Part shown: positions 1 through 12,831 of the stretch, piece by piece
How the letters are laid out: each line of letters opens with the position of its first letter
How positions within the stretch are numbered: position 1 is the first letter of the stretch
Origin: Piliocolobus tephrosceles
Taxonomy: Eukaryota; Chordata; Mammalia; Primates; Cercopithecidae
Direction: 5' to 3'
NCBI RefSeq assembly: GCF_002776525.5
Contig: NC_045434.1
Location: 116,218,141 to 116,282,140 of the forward strand
DNA length: 64,000 nt
Made by a program: the position numbers and the translations under genes
The notes under the pieces: generated by a model
Told to the model about the DNA's origin: nothing
Databases searched by the model: none
What the model saw: the letters and a program-made list of their open reading frames with translations, nothing else

Positions 1-2597
1 AAAAAAAAAAAAGACCTAAGTTGTATTTCAAATTAATTTTTTCCAACACAAATCAGAATTCTATTTGAATTTATTTAGAAGCAAATGAGGCTAATTTTTT
101 TTTTCAAAGGAGAAGAAATGGAAGTGCTTTTTAATTTGCCTTTCGTTTTGTTTTACAATGTAGAGTTCATACTTTTTCTTACAATTCTGTGGGAAATAAT
201 AATCAGGCAAAACACAAAATAATAATCAGACAAACACAAAAGCTCAACTAATCTCTTCTTGGACAAAGATGTCTGGCCAACTTCCAAATTTTAGTTCCAT
301 TTGCAAAGGTATGGTATCAACACTCACTTTAAGTATATTTTAGCATTTATTTTTTTTTCAGATGATTCAAGTTCTGCTGTAATTATCTAGAAATACAATT
401 CTTATTTCTCTTCCTGAAGCTTATATTTTCAATTTTTACATGATAATCCCAGTATTTGGAGGCATGAGTCTGTGGAGAATTTCTCCTCTATCACTGCTCC
501 TTCTACCTCCCCTGCATGTCTTTAAGCCTTTCTGTCCATAACTAACACTAAGAAAGAGGGAAGTGATTATTTTTTACTTAGACAGTTTCCTTCATTATTA
601 GGTTTTCCTGAAAAGGAGGATGAGGTCATAATTTTTTCAACCAGTATGAATTGTCTGCTTTATTTGATAACACAGGTTTCAGTGCTTCCTTGCCAGCCTT
701 GATTCCACTTCCAAGAGTCCCTTTTAATCCATACAGCATGAAGCTAGGAAGGTAGACATGAAAAGAAATTTGATCTGGGAATCATTGAAAATGTTGATAA
801 AAGACTGTGACCCATATGAAGGCAACAGGATGGAGAGAAGCTGCATTAGTCCCTCTGGAAAAGGCAAGGCAAAATACACACATATATATATATTTGGCAC
901 TAATCAACACAGAAAGAGAAACCAAAGCGCTATCTAATCCATATTTTTCTTGTCTCAGTACAAAGAAAACAAACTTTTCCTATATGGATCAAGAGTGAAG
1001 CTGATACTATTAAGCTACCTAGACTTCCTGAGTTATCTACATGTCTTTCTCACCAGCTGATATTACTCATTTAAAAGCTTTTAATCCCTGTGTCACAGAA
1101 ATTTGCAGAAATATTCTGCAGTATGTTTTTAGCTTATAGCCCATGTATGGGGTATGCACTGGCTACTGCATGACATTCTGCAACTAGAAGAATTTGCTCA
1201 TTTGATGGAACAAGCACATCATGGCCCAAAACACAACATTGTGAAGTATTTTGGTTAAAGGGACCCAATTATCCACCACCTTCCTCAGCTATGAAAAAAC
1301 TAAAGGTGTTAGAGACCCTCAAGAGGGGATGTTAATGGCATTACTTAAAGTCTGTTTATTAAAGATGAGCTGGAAGGAGTTGCAGTTATGTACTCAGAAG
1401 ATTGGTGGGACTCTGTGAATTTCCATCAGCAGATTGCTGAAGCTTTTTCAGAATTCATCAGACAGATCAAGCTCATGCTCTCATCTTAGAAAACTTGTCT
1501 TGGTTTTCTTGCCAACTGTATAAGCTCAAGTTAGAAAAAAGATGGTAAATGGCAGACAGATTATTATTCAATCTTAGCACCAGCTGGTCAGTTTGAGATA
1601 ATTTAAAGAAAGAGGAAGACAAAAAAGGAATTAAAGACTGCTGTATTGGCCACTCAGTTAAACCTCTTCACTAAAGGCAATTATCCCGACTTTGGCCACC
1701 CTTTCTATAAAGAAAAGAAATAAATAATAGTTGTTGCAAAAAGCCAGTCATTGTTGCAAAAAGCCAGTATGTTGGGAGAGGGATTGTAAAAAGAGATTCT
1801 GAAGGGTAAAGAAATTGTACAAACAGGAGAATCAGGAAAGCCCAAAAGCCTAAGGAATAACTGACAGGTGTCTTAAAACGGACAGAATTAGGAAGTCTCA
1901 GAGGCGGAAATTGAAACTACTGCTGCTACTTAGTGTGCAATGCCCTCAAATAGTTTGGCTTTTCATTTGGTGAAAGAACACTAAAAAATTATTGATACTT
2001 TAAGTAAGTCTTCTACTTTTTCCTTTTTCTCTGCTATTCCCATACAGATAGGTTATCTTGCTGAGAAACATATGTTCCTATTTTCTCCTGTTTCTCTCAT
2101 AAAGCTGTTTGGAGACACTTGTTTTAAATTGCTGTGCAATTTAAAGGTTACCATATTCGGTACACCAGTGAGGGTCTGTAGAATTCCTTGGGGAAAATGC
2201 ATCTCATTTGGTTACCATGCACCTTGTGGATGTAAAGGGTTATAGCAGAGAGTTGCAGGCTCATACTGTATTAGAAAATCACCCAAGCTACATTGCTTTG
2301 GGGAATGGCAGAGAGTGGTAATTTCACACCATGTTGGAAAAGCACACCTATCTGGGCAAATCAATCTATTGCTTTCAGAGCCAAGGACTCTTGATACTGG
2401 TGTACTTTGAGATATAGAACCAATAAAACTATTTCACCAAAAGCAAAGTGCATGCCATATGCAAAGTGATCCCTGATATCAAGAGCTCAATCAGAAGAAA
2501 CAAAGCCTATATAGTGGTAAGAAAAGCTAAATAATAATGCAAATAAGCCACCCACCTACAATATTATATTGTTCTTCTAGTAAATTATAAAAGTATT
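1..2597. other. Unrecognised AT-rich intergenic or intronic DNA
   Basis: No repeat family or gene was recognised. The window opens in a 12-base A run that may be the tail of an element lying outside it. Positions 1050-1900 are less AT-rich and have short broken frames, including a stretch around 1370-1488 that reads open on the plus strand with aromatic-rich residues (YSEDWWD). It could be a very old retroelement or pseudogene remnant, but I cannot name it. A 20-base direct duplication lies at 1731-1770. Confidence 0.5.
1731..1770. repeat. 20-bp tandem duplication, two copies
   Basis: The unit begins ttgttgcaaaaagccagt. Copies are at 1731-1750 and 1751-1770 and differ only in the last two bases. 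It looks like a replication-slippage duplication inside unrecognised sequence. Confidence 0.9.
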
Positions 2598-3520
2598 TTT
2601 TCCAGACTTACTGAGGTATAATTGACCAATAAAAAGTGTGTATGTTCAAGGTGTGCAATCTGTTTTATTTGCTATACCTTTACATTGTGAAATGATTGCT
2701 CCAATCAAATTAACACATTGATTTCCTCACACAGTTACCCTTGTGTGTGTGTGCAGGTTTTTGTGTGTGTGTGATGAGGATACTTAAGATCTACTCTTTT
2801 AGCAAATTTCAAGTAAACAATATAGTAAAACTATGGTCGCTATACTTACATTAGATCCTCAGAACTTATTCATCCTATAACTGAAAATTTGTATCATTTG
2901 GTCACTATCTTGCCATTTTCCTCAGCCCCTGTCAGCTATTATTCTGTCTGCTTATATAAATTCATATGTTTTAGATTCCACATATAAGTGGCATCACACA
3001 GTATTTGTCTTTCTGTGTTTGGCTTAGTTCATTTAGCATAATGTCCTCTAGGTTTATCCATGTCATTGCAAATGACACGATTTTCTTCTTTTCCCTACTG
3101 AATATATTCCATTGTATATAATAAATATGCTATTTTAATCCATTTATCCTTTCAGCAGCACTTAGATTATTTCCATATCTTGGCTATTGTAAATAACATC
3201 ACAACAAATATGAGGATTCATATATTTCTTTAAGACACTGATTTAATTTCCTTCGGTTACTCAAAAGTGAAATTACTAAATCATATGGTAATTCTGTTTT
3301 AAAGTTTTTGAGGAAACTATAGACCTGATTTTCATAAATATTGTTCTAATTTACATTCCCATGAATAGTGCACAAGAGTTTCCTTTTGTCCGTACCCTCA
3401 GCAATATTTGTTATCTCTTGGCTTTTTAATAACCACCAGGTTTGAGGTAATACCTCACTGTGAGTTTTATTTACATTTTCCTGATAATTAGTGATGTTGA
3501 ACATTTTTGGGATTTTCCTA
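2598..3520 (-). mobile_element. L1M 3' end (3' UTR and end of ORF2), minus strand
   Basis: The left edge has the reverse complement of the L1M 3' terminus ('ttactgaggtataattgac' near 2608). The sequence then runs through the 3' UTR and into the ORF2 C-terminal region seen on the minus strand, with landmarks such as 'cctgataattagtgatgttgaac' split around 3479-3502. It is 5'-truncated, diverged and full of stops. Two short GT runs at 2743-2775 interrupt it. By age class it resembles L1MA/L1MB. Confidence 0.85.
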
Positions 3521-4838
3521 CAGTATTTTCTAGTCATTTATGGAACTTAGAGAAATTTTTCCAACCAGAGAGATTTATAATTATTCAAACTATAGATTAT
3601 TTGCTGGTGTCCTCAGAAACTAAAGAGCATTGCAAATTGATACTTCAGCTTTGTTACAGTTCTTGGCTTAACAGAAACATAAGGCTTCACTGAGGAAATT
3701 GCAATACTGCACAACTGAGCTCTAATATTTCGGTGCTACAATCTAGGAGTCTGCTAATTTTATAACAAAATGACCTATTACAAAAAAGTAAAAATTTTGG
3801 AGACTACGACAATATTGTAGATAGCAGATTTCAGCTTTTGCAAAGAAAACAAAATCTCTGATGGAACAATTACATAATAATTATCTAGATCTTCTGGTTT
3901 GGTCCCTAAAATCTGAACAAATTTTTAAATAAGTTAAACTAATCATAGCTTCCCCCCAACTTTAAAAAATACATAACATTTTAAATAGAAAACATTGCAT
4001 TTCAACGAAAACTAAACTACCTTATGAAAAATTGATAGCTGATTTTTTAGAGATAAAACTTTACAACTGCCTGCTTAAATGTTAGTATTTCATTGTAGAG
4101 TTGCTTAAAGGCAAAAGGACATTTCCAAAGGTAATAATTTTGCTGATAGATCTGTAAAAGCAGTTTTTGAAAACATGATATAGTTCAACCTTATATGCTT
4201 CACTTTTAAAACAATAAGTTGTTCATTGTAAAGCTATGTAGAGATAAATAAATTCACATATGGATTTAAAAATGGGCTAAAATAAATGTGGCTGACTGTG
4301 TGAATTACGTAACAAAATAATTCCAATATCACAATTTCTAGTGGTTTGGGGTGGGTTATGCCACTAATAAAACAATCTGTGTGAGAGAGGGATTTTAAAT
4401 GCTCTAGAGTCTTAACTACACCTAATAATAACATAAAATTGTTCAAAACATAAAAGAGATATGCTATTTGTGAGTAGAATTATTTTCATGCCACACCCAA
4501 ACTAACTACTGGAAGTTTTCATTTAATAATTTTACCAGAAATATTATGATAACTGGATTTCAGAGAACAAAAGCTTATAGAAGGTAAGGTGAGATTTTTT
4601 TGTCTAGTTGTGGTGTGTATAACATCTGGGTGGTCTGATATTTTCCCCAATTCATGAAACTAATGTTTGAGCAATGGTAAACACTCTGTTGATAAATGCA
4701 ATTTGTGCTTTTGGGATGCCATAGTATTTAAGTCAGACAGAAAAAAATATGTTATTTCTACAGTTATCTAGGAATTATGGAAATATTACAGATTCCTATA
4801 AGGCTCAGTACTCTGGAAAACAGAGCAAACAAATCAAA

Positions 4839-4840
<2 letters not shown>
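3521..4840. other. Unrecognised AT-rich DNA
   Basis: No coding or repeat signature was seen. The short frames at 3460-3693 (plus) and 4234-4446 (minus) are chance frames in AT-rich sequence. The first overlaps the L1 remnant. Confidence 0.5.

Positions 4841-4873
<33 letters not shown>
4841..4873. repeat. Poly(A) tract, 33 bases
   Basis: An uninterrupted A33 run. No Alu, L1 or processed-gene sequence was recognised immediately 5' of it. It may be the tail of an unrecognised retrocopy or simply a grown mononucleotide repeat. Confidence 0.95.
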
Positions 4874-4876
<3 letters not shown>

Positions 4877-5518
4877 AACTGTCTAAAATTCTGCCACTTC
4901 CTATATTAAGATGACCTAGAGCTTTGACACCACCTTCAAGTTAGAGCAACCTCTACAAGCAAATATGGAATCTTTTCTTTGAATTTGTGTTTGGCAGACT
5001 TATGAATTCTGGTCTGACTTTTTCTGTGCCTGATTTAACTGAATCCTCTCATAATGATGTTTATTACCTCAAACGGCTTCTCTCTTCCCTGGTAGCTCCT
5101 AGACAAAAAGTCTTAAGAACCCGATAGGACCCACCAGAAGCCTATCAAGCCTATTGACCAGAAGGTTGCACAAATTAAGGTGTTCTGATGAGAAGAAAGG
5201 CTTTTATCTCCTTTAGAAAGACATTTTTTAAATGCTCCCAATCACCCATAGAGCTGTCAAAGTAAAAACAAACTAACTAAAAATAAAACAAAAATAAAAA
5301 ACAGCATTCATACTTCCCATGTGAAGCAAACATCTCGGGGAAACTGGACTGATGGTCCTACAAAGACTGGAAATTTAAGTTTTCTGACATAGCTAATTGT
5401 TGTACTGAACACAACTGAAAGGAGAGATTCTAGCAAATTTATTACTGTTCTTATAGATTACTTCCTGTCTTAATCACAGTAGGGTTATTTCAATTTCTTC
5501 TTTAAGAAACACATTTTG
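4874..5518. other. Unrecognised DNA
   Basis: Nothing was recognised. There is a small A-rich patch at about 5269-5302. Confidence 0.5.
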
Positions 5519-5838
5519 GACTGGGCACGGTGGCTCACGCCTGTGATCCCAGCACTTTGGGAGTCTGAGGTACACTGATCACTTATGTACAGGAGTTTGG
5601 GAACACCCTGGCAATATAGCAAAACTCTATCTCTAAAAAAACTACAAAAAATAACTGGGCATGGTAGCACGTGCCTATAGTCCCAGCTACTCGAGAGGCT
5701 GAGGTGGGAGGATCACTTGAACTCAGGAGGCAGAGGTTGCAGTGAGTCAAGGTTCTGTCACTGCATTGCAGCCTGGATGAAAAAGCAAGAGCCTGTCAAA
5801 AAATAATAATAGTAAAAATAGAATAAAATAAAAATAAA
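5519..5838 (+). mobile_element. Alu, old (AluJ-like), plus strand
   Basis: Full-length dimeric Alu from the left-arm start (ctgggcacggtggctcacgc) through the mid A-rich linker and the right arm to a degenerate A-rich tail with AATA units. It is heavily diverged, with most CpGs lost, which points to AluJ age. No convincing target-site duplication was seen. The minus-strand frame at 5485-5670 is a shadow of this element. Confidence 0.93.
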
Positions 5839-5923
5839 AAAAGTTAAAAAAGGAAAAATGAATCATATTTTACTAGAAAACCTACATGTTGTCTCTTGTA
5901 CTTCTTTTTTTCTGTAATCCCAG

Positions 5924-6391
5924 TGTTATGGGTTAAATTGAGTCCCCCAATATTTATATGTTGAAGTCTTAACCCCTGGTACTTCAGAATATAACTTTAT
6001 TTGGAAAAGCAGTCATTGCCAATTTAATTACTTAAGAAAAGGTAATATTGGAATAGGGTAGAATCCAATCCATTATGAAAGCTGTCCTTAAAAAAACGGA
6101 GAAATTTGGACACATATCACACAAGGACACAAGTTTAAAGCCATGAAGAGATGAAGGAGGAAGTTGGGCTGATATTTTTCCAAGTCAGGGAACACCAAAG
6201 ATTGTCATGAAACCACCAGAAGGTAGGTGAGAGGGATTGAACAGAGTACTTTAACTGTCCTAAGAAGAAACCAGCCCTGCTGACACCTTGATCTTGGTTC
6301 TACCCTCTAAAACTGTAAGACAATCAATTCCTGTTGTATAAGCCACCGAGTCTGGGGTACTGTGTTACAGCAACTCTAGTAAATGAATACA
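5924..6391 (+). mobile_element. MLT1-type MaLR solo LTR, plus strand
   Basis: It starts tgttatgggttaaattg, shows the MaLR landmarks 'gttgaagtcttaacccc', 'accaccagaag' and 'ctgctgacaccttgatctt', and ends 'aaatgaataca'. The length of about 468 bp fits a nearly complete LTR. No internal sequence follows, so it is a solo LTR. It is old and diverged. Confidence 0.85.
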
Positions 6392-7346
6392 CCAAGTAAC
6401 GATTCTCATGATCTCATTTCTATCAGTTCTAAATTTTACTTCCAATAAAAGCAAGGTCTAGACTCATAAATACAACAATCTGATTACTGATAGAGTAAAA
6501 ATGACATCATTTTCATTAGTAATGTTTGAAAACAACAAAGTAAAATTAGTTAATATGCATCCAGACACTCAAGCTCCAATTTTATACTAAAAAGATATTA
6601 GAAAGATAATATAGAAACAAATAACATGTAATAAGTAGACAAAACATATTATCTGGCATTTACAGATAGAGATTGCAAAAAACATGTCTAGTGTCACTAG
6701 GATAAATTGAGATGCAAGGTCTCTCCAATCTTAATATAGACAGATAAACAAAGGTGAATACTTGCTATTCGTAAAGATTTATTTGACTATTATAATAGGA
6801 TAACTATTGATTCTTTTCTCATGCCAAAAGAAAGCAAACCAACAAACCAAAAAGACTCATAGAATTTGTCCATAAGACTTAAAATAGTTACAGTTGTATA
6901 CCTTAATGATAGAAACATAATCTGTACCTTACAATAGTGTCTCATAATAAAATTTTGATACTAAAAGATGGCCATGAATATCGTTGCATTTCACATCAAT
7001 AAAAAAATTGGAAAAAATTGAAAAATTGTTAAAAGGCCTAATTGTTATATCATTGTTATGATATTTATGTGATGAACTAAAACTCAGATGTTATTTGTTA
7101 TCCCTTGCAAGAAAAGCTTCTCATTAAAGAGTTATATTATCTGGATCCAGAATCAAGTTAATCCTTAGGTTTGGATGAGACAGGAGTTTATAAACTACTA
7201 AATGGTTATTTGGTTAATCATTTGAAATACATTAAAGACAATAATTTGTGTAATTAACATATAGCTAAGAAACATTTTTGTAGCTTGCTAATCAATAATC
7301 TGATTTAACCATTCATCATTGGTATGGTATATTCCAAGGTTATCTC
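6392..7346. other. Unrecognised AT-rich DNA
   Basis: No repeat family or reading frame of note was recognised in this interval between the MLT1 LTR and the MST/THE1 provirus. Confidence 0.5.
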
Positions 7347-7695
7347 TGATATCATTTGCTGTGTCTAGACATGAATCTCATCTTGAACTGTTGTTCTTAT
7401 AATCCCCACATGCCATGAGAGGGACTTGATGGGAGGTAATTGAATCATGGAGGCAGTTACTCTTATGCTGTTCTCTTGATAGCTAGTGAGTTCTCATGAG
7501 ACCTGATGGTTGTAAAAGGGGCTTTTTCCTCTTTTGCTTGGCACTCATTGCCTCTCCTGCCTCCCTGTGAAGAGATGCCTTCAGCCATGATTGTAAGGTT
7601 CATTAGGCCACCCCAGTCATACAGAATTGAGAGTCAATTAGACTTCTTTCCTTTATAAATTACCCTTATTAGCAGCATGAGAACTGATGATTACA
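7347..7695 (+). mobile_element. 5' LTR of MST/THE1-type MaLR provirus
   Basis: It begins tgatatcatttgctgtgtc and carries 'ggtaattgaatcatggaggc', 'ctgatggttgtaaaaggggc' and 'gagtcaattagacttctttcc', ending near 'gaactgatgattaca'. The family position of the poly(A) signal is degraded. The 3' partner lies at about 9222-9547 in the same orientation. Confidence 0.93.
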
Positions 7696-9221
7696 GTAAA
7701 TTGGTACCAGAACAGTGGGGTTCTGCTATAAGAATACCAAAAAATGTGGAAGCAACTTTGGTACTGGGTAATAGGCAAAGGTTGAAACAGTTTGGAGGAC
7801 TAAGAAGAAAATGGGAAGATGTGGGAAAGTTTGGAACTTCCTAGAGACTTGTTAAATGATTTTGACCAAAATGCTGATAGTGATATGGACAATGAAGTTC
7901 ACGTTGAGATGGTATCAAATGGAGATGGGGTACTTGTTGGAAACTGGAGTAGAGGTCACACTTGCTATATTTTAGCAAAAAGACTGGTGACACTTTACTC
8001 CTGCCCTAGAGATCTGTGGAACTTTGAACTTGAGAGAGATAATTTAGGGTATCTTGTGAAAGAAATTTCTAAATAGCAAAGTGTTCAAGAGGAAACACAG
8101 TATAAGAGTTTGGAAAATTTGCTGCCTGATGATGCAACAAAAAAGAAAACCACATTCTCTGCGTAAAAATTTGAGATGGCTGCAGAAATTTGCATAAGGA
8201 ATGAGGAGCCAAATGTTAACCACCAAGACAATGTGAAAAATGTCTCCAGAGCATTTCAAAGACCTTCATGGCAGACCCTCTCATCACAAGCCCAGAGGCC
8301 TAGGAGGAAAAAAATGATTTCCTGGGCCAGGCCCAGGGCCCCCCTGCTCTGTGCAGCCTTGGGACTTGGTTCCATGCATCCTACCCACTCCAGCCATGGC
8401 TAAAAGGAACAAATATATGGCTCAGGTCATTACTTCATAGACTGCAAGCCTCAAGCCTTGGCAGCTTCCACATGTTGTTGGGCCTACAGTTGTACAGAAG
8501 TCAAGAATTGGTTTTGGGGACTTCCACCTAGATTTCAGAAGATATACAGAAATTCCTGGATGTTCGTGCAGAAGTTTGCTGCAGAAGTGGAGTCCTCTGG
8601 AGAAACTCTGCTAGGGCAGTGTGGAAGGGAAATGTGGAACTGCAGCCCCCACACAGAGTCACCAATGGAGCACAGCCTAGTGGAACTGTGAGAAGAAGGC
8701 CACTGTCCTCCAGATCCCAGAATAGCAGATCCACCAACAGCTTGCACCCTCTGCCTGGAAAAGTGCCAGCCCTTGAAAGCAGCCGGGAGGGAGGCTGTAT
8801 CCTGCAAAGCCACAGGGGAGGAGTTGCCCAAGGCTGTGGGAGCCCACCTCTAGCATCAGCATGCCCTGGATGTGAGACATGGAATCAAAGGAGATCATTT
8901 TGGAACCTTAAGGTTTGATGACTGCCCTATTAGATTTTGGACTTGCCTGAGATCTGTGGCCCCTTTGTTTTGGCCAATTTCTCCCATTCTGAACAGGTAT
9001 ATTTATCAAATGCCTGTACCCTTATTGTATCTAGAAAGTAATTAACTCGTTTTTGATTTTACAGGCTCATAGGTGGAAGGGACATGCTTCGTCTCAGATG
9101 TGACTTTGAACTGTAGACATTTGAATGAATGTTGAAATGAGTTAACACTTTGCGGAACTCTTGAAAAGGCATAATTCTGTTTTGAACTGTGAAGACATGA
9201 GATCTGGGAGAGACCAGGGGT
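7696..9221 (+). mobile_element. MST/THE1 internal region, non-coding
   Basis: The primer-binding area ('taaattggtaccag') follows the LTR directly. The rest follows the typical MaLR internal sequence, about 1.5 kb, through 'gaaaatgtctccagagc'-like and 'cagatccaccaacagcttgc' landmarks to the segment just 5' of the 3' LTR. The 85-codon frame at 7819-8076 and those at 8176-8403 and 8619-8918 lie in this region. MaLR internal regions derive from an ERVL-like gag area and are not known to encode protein, so I do not call genes here. Confidence 0.9.
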
Positions 9222-9547
9222 GGCTTGGCTGTGTCCCCACCCAAATCCGTAATGGGAGGGAAGTAGTGAAAGGTAATTGAATCATTAGGGCGGTTACTCT
9301 CTTGCTGTTCTAGTGATAGTGAGTGAGTTCTCATGAGATCTGATGGTTTTATATGGGGCTTTTCCCCCTTTTACTCAGCATTCATTCCATCTCCTGCCAC
9401 CCTGTGAGAAGTTCCATCCGCCATGATTATAAGTTTCCTTAGGCTTCTCCAGCCACGTGGAACTATGAGTCAATTAAACCTCTTTCCTTGATAAATTACC
9501 CAGTCTTGGGTATGTCTTTATTAGCAGCGTGAGAATGGACTAATACA
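9222..9547 (+). mobile_element. 3' LTR of MST/THE1-type MaLR provirus
   Basis: The sequence matches the 5' LTR from 'ggcttggctgtgtccccacc' to 'ggactaataca'. The first few LTR bases are missing or altered: 'aggggtggcttggctg' joins the internal region without a clear TG start. No clear 5-bp target duplication remains (atctc before, tttcc after). The 5' and 3' LTRs differ at many positions, as expected for an ancient provirus. Confidence 0.93.
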
Positions 9548-10754
9548 TTTCCCAATGCAAATAAAGTACTGATTTCTTACAAAATCAATAACTATATAAT
9601 TTTGACATTGGTTTTGTTTTCTGTTTTACTCTGGACTTGCTAGATATTTGGATAATTGCAATTTTCCCAGAGAAAGATAGAGACAACAATAAAAATAATT
9701 AGAAAATAGTAATATTATTATTGTTTCGTAACACAGAGAGGCGATTGTAAGGGCAAATTCAAATTTAAAATAAAAGGCTTAATTCTCCATGATCAACTTA
9801 AAGAGACCTCACCTTTTTGTAAGAAGATTAACTTGTAAATTCTTTTTTTTTTTTGAAATGTATATACATCTTTTTAAAAGCTAAATAAGACTCTCACCGT
9901 CTTTGTGACCTAAAAATGTTTTTCTCAAGGACTTGAGAAACATCTCTTTGAAATATTCATACCACAGAAGAGAACTTTCTACCTTCCAGTTTTTTTTGAG
10001 AAAATAGAAACCTAACTTGGGCAGAAGAGCCTCCCTTTAAATTTCAAAACTATCTTTTATCATAAAAGAGCCTGAAGTGTATTTTTCATTTAGATAATCA
10101 CAAATAGCTAAAACAGATGGTTATCTCAATTACCAAGTGAGTTTAACATGAACTATGTGTGACAAATGTTGTTATCAAATTATCTTACTTGAGGACTATT
10201 CTTTTTTGAGAACTCGTATTTAATAAATTGTACCTGCTTGGCTATATGAAAGGGTGAAATTTTTTCTGTCTTTGCAAACCTTTAACAGATTGCCTTTGAT
10301 GCCCATCACATACAGGTTTTATGCTCATTCAAAAATAAAACTGTTTTTCTCTTTTCTATCTTTGAGAAGAGATTTTCTGGGTTGGAAGACTTTTTTATAT
10401 TTTATTTTCCCAACACATTATAGCAAAACTTAACAGAGTTATTCCAGAAGAGCAAAGAACAGACCAATCTCACTTGTAGACATGTACACAAAATTCTTAA
10501 ATAAATGACTAAATATGACTGGTAAAATATGTACTCTTCTGCTATTTACAATAACAAAGCCTGCAAAAAATTTAATCTTCAACTCACTCAAGAAAACATT
10601 ACAATATAAACATCTATTTTATTAAATATGCAGCCAACTAAAAAACATTTTAAAGAAAGGTGTGGAGTATCAAAGTCAGTGTCCAATTTTTAATTTGTGG
10701 TTTGATTTTGCCTTTTTGTTTATCCTCATCTACTCCTGCCTTTGGTCTGAGTTC
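9548..10754. other. Mostly unrecognised AT-rich DNA; possible L1 ORF2 scrap near 10440-10560
   Basis: No gene was recognised. The stretch 'cagaccaatctcacttgtag' at about 10461 resembles an L1 ORF2 region ('agaccaatatctct...') on the plus strand, but the match is too short and degraded to call with confidence. A T tract occurs at about 9843-9854. Confidence 0.4.
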
Positions 10755-10765
10755 ACTTGATTTTT

Positions 10766-11079
10766 ATTTATTTATTTTTATTATTATTATTATTTTCAAG
10801 ATGGAGTCTTGTTCTGTCACACAGGCTAGAGTGCAGTGGTGCGATCTCGGCTCACTGCAAACTCCACCTCCTGGGTTCAAGCAATTTTTCTGCCTCAGGC
10901 TCCAGAGTAGCTGAGATTACAGACACTCATCACCACATCCAGCTAATTTTTATATTTTTAGTAGAGACAGGGTTTTATCATGTAGGCCAGGCTGGTCTCA
11001 AAATCCTGACCTTGTGACCTGCCGGCCTCAGCCTCCCAAAGTGCTGGCATTACAAATGTGAGCCACAGTGCCTAGCCCC
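10766..11079 (-). mobile_element. Alu (AluS-like), minus strand, with target duplication
   Basis: Full-length Alu read from its tail (TTTA/TTA-rich) to its 5' end ('gagccacagtgcctagcccc'). Flanks acttgattttt (10755-10765) and atttgattttt (11080-11090) match at 10 of 11 bases and are the likely target-site duplication. The frames at 10660-10914 and 10757-11017 are Alu shadows. Confidence 0.94.
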
Positions 11080-11090
11080 ATTTGATTTTT

Positions 11091-12344
11091 TCAATTGCGT
11101 GTAAACATTTAAGTGACTGACACTCAGCCTTTTCTTGTGCTGTGTCCTCTACCAAGGCAGAGATTATCTGACTTCATTAAGCCTCTTCTACAGTGTCTTT
11201 AAAGAAAACATTTTTAAAATAAAACAGGATCAATATTGAGATTATTGGATAATCTACTTGTGACAGAAAAGAAAGTCTAGCAAGACATCTTCACAAAATA
11301 TAATCACCATACATAATTTGAAATCTGGTTGGCATTTCTGCATAGAATATCTAGGCAAAAAAACTTTCTGAAAAATATCTGAACCATACCTTACCTCCAA
11401 CCCTTCCAGGATTGAACATGGTGATATTAATGTCCATTGAAATAAGTGGAGACACTGGCAACTAAGTCTTCTACTCCTCTTGGGAAAGATACATTACCAA
11501 CCTGATATGTCCTTTCTTCAACCAGAATACTTTTTATGTAAAACCTTTCCATTTTTTTCCCTATTGTCCATGTTATCATATGCACTAAAGTCCCATTTCA
11601 AACTGTCTTCATTTCACATTCACTTGTTTAAATACCCAGCATCCCAACCAGATCCTGATTAACTTGTTCTCCACTGCCAATAATAAAAATTGGGCACTCC
11701 ATATTATCTCTCAGAATGCAAAGCACGTGGAAGATCTCTAATATTTGTAAAGAAGGGGAACCTTTTGTAATTCTTTGTTTTTAATCAAATTTACCATTCT
11801 ACAAAATTCTTGTATTAATGCAGATAATTTAAGTACTCATTTGTCACATCAAACTGAATAGAGTATTATTTGTTGAAAAATATAATTTATTGAATTATTA
11901 AATAACTATGTTAAATAAATATAAAAATTTTGATAATTTTTAAAAATACGAATGCTCAAATAAAATGCATGAAATGTAAACTATTTCTAAGCAATTGGTT
12001 TCCGATAAGTTGGCATCAAAACAAATTTTAGAGATTCATTCCACTTTTTTTTTCTTTTCTGAATTCTACTTTTAATGTTACTACATTTAATGAGCAGGAT
12101 TTATTATGTGATGTTATTAAATATAGATGTAACACTCAAAACAACAATGTGAAACCCTTGTATATCTTCTGTTTCAGGTTACTCCAATTGTCAATGGTTT
12201 CCTCCTGAAAATAAAAATTATTAATGCATATTTCTCATTTTAATAATAGGTGAATAAATTAATTAAAATTTTGCAATAAAAAGTCTTGTCCCAAGAAATT
12301 CAAAAATTAGTTCATGTAACAAATAGTTATTTGACATATGTGAT
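11091..12344. other. Unrecognised AT-rich DNA
   Basis: Nothing was recognised. The 60-codon frame at 11480-11662 has no recognisable features. Confidence 0.5.
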
Positions 12345-12410
12345 AGGCAGAGCAACATGATATTTAAGAACTTGAATGCTGGATACTCAGACAACCTGGG
12401 TGCAAAACAG
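12345..12410 (+). mobile_element. MIR, 5' part, plus strand (split element)
   Basis: 'aagaacttgaatgctggata' followed by 'cagacaacctgggtgcaaa' resembles the MIR 5' half (family pattern: 'gagtcagactgcctgggttcaaatcc'). The element breaks off near 12410 and its apparent continuation lies about 420 bp further on. Confidence 0.5.
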
Positions 12411-12831
12411 TCATATGATCTCCCCATGGTAAATGGATGGTAAATGGGATCATCTCTACACCTTAACTGGGTGTGATGTCAAGACTGCTGATGTCACAGC
12501 CACACACATCAAAAGAATGTGACATTTTGTAATTGAAATAATGAGATTTTCTTAGGTAAGAAAAGTAGGCATCCAAGCTTGTCTAATGCCTGGAGCTGAA
12601 GAGGCCAGTGGCTTTGGTTTATACTGTACTCAGGGTGTGGGCCTGGGTGAGGGTTTCAACAGTCAGGAAGAGAATTGTGCTTTGAATATCCTTCCGTTGA
12701 CAAGAGACAGAATACCTGGGTTTTCTTATTGGTTGTCCAGATGCGACACGAGAAGGAATGAAATACAGCTGGGGATTGAACACTGTCACTGGTCAAGCAT
12801 CCAAATGTAGTCAGACTCTTAATTATATTAA
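12411..12831. other. Unrecognised segment separating two MIR halves
   Basis: It contains the 74-codon plus frame at 12586-12810, with no recognisable domain. It is somewhat richer in G and C than its surroundings. It may be an unrecognised LTR or other insertion, but I saw no terminal repeats or target duplication. Confidence 0.4.

Noticed and set aside
7819..8076. 85-codon frame that reads like a small acidic protein
   Set aside because: It is part of the standard MST/THE1 internal sequence, which is not known to code.
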